This document shows positions 59,216-59,773 of a DNA stretch of 59,773 nucleotides, one piece after another; within the stretch, counting starts at the first letter, position 1; each line of letters begins with the position of its first letter. A program made the translations under genes and the position numbers. The notes under the pieces are model-generated. The model worked only from the letters and a program-made list of their open reading frames with translations, made no database searches and had not been told where the DNA came from. Source of the DNA: Tilletiaria anomala UBC 951 (taxonomy: Eukaryota; Basidiomycota; Exobasidiomycetes; Georgefischeriales; Tilletiariaceae); contig NW_013546912.1 of NCBI RefSeq assembly GCF_000711695.1, positions 1-59,773 on the forward strand, written 5' to 3'.

Positions 59216-59773
59216 GCTCAAAAATATTGAACACTCAGCTGCGCCCCCACTTCTCCGCTCAGGCACTCCTCGATTGGGCAAAGGGAGCGAGTATATGCTT
59301 TCCAAACAATGGGTGATGGGAGGCGTTCAGCATTTCCATCTTGCAATACGAGTCGGGTGTTGTAGGCAGCGCGTGTTGTTCCCCACACGACACTTTCGCG
59401 TTCAAGATCACGTGTGAACCAGTTACTGGGTAGGAAAATGTAACCCTACTCTAACGAAATTAGTTCAATGCCCCACCCGGCCAACACCTGACTTGTAAAA
59501 TCTGATGATTATTTCGTTGCCATCGTCGGCGTTCAGGCAGACTGATCCTCCGAGACGCAGTGGCCCTGAACAAAGGCAGGGAGGGAGGATGACTGGATTC
59601 ATCCAAGCCAGGGACATACAGGTGTATATAGCATAGATGTATATAGCATGGATATATATAGCATAGATGTATATACCATAGCTGAGCATGGGTGCGCAGA
59701 GGGGACCGGGAGACGCTCGTCGATATGCCGATGTCACCGCCCATGTTGCCCCAGCACTGAATGCATCGTCACC
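59216..59773. promoter_or_regulatory. Right-end intergenic region
   Basis: Upstream of the coiled-coil gene. The complement of TAGGGTTA lies at 59441-59448. A 15-nt tandem repeat occupies 59623-59682. No gene is supported to the window edge. Confidence 0.5.
59623..59682. repeat. 15-nt tandem repeat, four copies
   Basis: Copies read TGTATATAGCATAGA, TGTATATAGCATGGA, TATATATAGCATAGA and TGTATATACCATAGC. Each differs from the first at one to three positions. It is AT-rich within a TATA-like core and lies about 410-470 bases upstream of the coiled-coil gene start. Confidence 0.8.

Overview
This is a gene-dense fungal nuclear fragment, most likely from a basidiomycete and perhaps from Ustilaginomycotina (the clade is my inference from intron-rich, moderately GC-rich genes and protein style; I could not run a search). 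It encodes only eukaryotic housekeeping proteins. Introns are short (about 45-250 nt, GT...AG) and in most cases could be placed by following reading frame and family-conserved residues across the junctions. I see no transposon, rRNA, tRNA gene, CRISPR array or bacterial-style operon.

Layout, left to right: VMS1 (-); a doubtful micro-gene (-); RAV1 (+); a very large GRAM-domain membrane protein (+); threonine aldolase GLY1 (-); SAGA subunit SPT8 (+); threonyl-tRNA synthetase (-); Sm protein SMD2 (+); a zinc-cluster transcription factor with poly-Gln tracts (-); a SET/NAP1-family histone chaperone (-); tRNA m7G methyltransferase TRM8 (+); mannosyltransferase ALG9 (-); TFIIIA (+); a tricalbin (+); a Shewanella-like phosphatase (-); ATG3 (+); tRNA isopentenyltransferase MOD5 (-); leukotriene A4 hydrolase/aminopeptidase (-); a SET-domain-like protein (+); a possible small membrane protein (-); tRNA 2'-phosphotransferase TPT1 (-); an AlkB-type dioxygenase (+); and an unidentified coiled-coil protein (-).

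Genes mostly alternate strand. Convergent pairs end 34-330 bases apart (SPT8/ThrRS 35, ATG3/MOD5 47, TRM8/ALG9 59), and divergent pairs share promoters of about 0.4-1 kb. Six or seven genes concern tRNA, 5S rRNA or translation quality control (VMS1, ThrRS, TRM8, TFIIIA, MOD5, TPT1, and possibly the AlkB protein). They are dispersed, not operonic.

The most unusual non-coding signals are a 30-bp near-perfect palindrome in the shared phosphatase/ATG3 promoter, repeated TAGGGTT (telobox-like) motifs in intergenic DNA, and a 15-nt tandem repeat near the right end. I did not find a convincing wholly new multi-gene system. The best novelty candidates are the palindrome, the small ORFs, and lineage-specific insertions in conserved enzymes.
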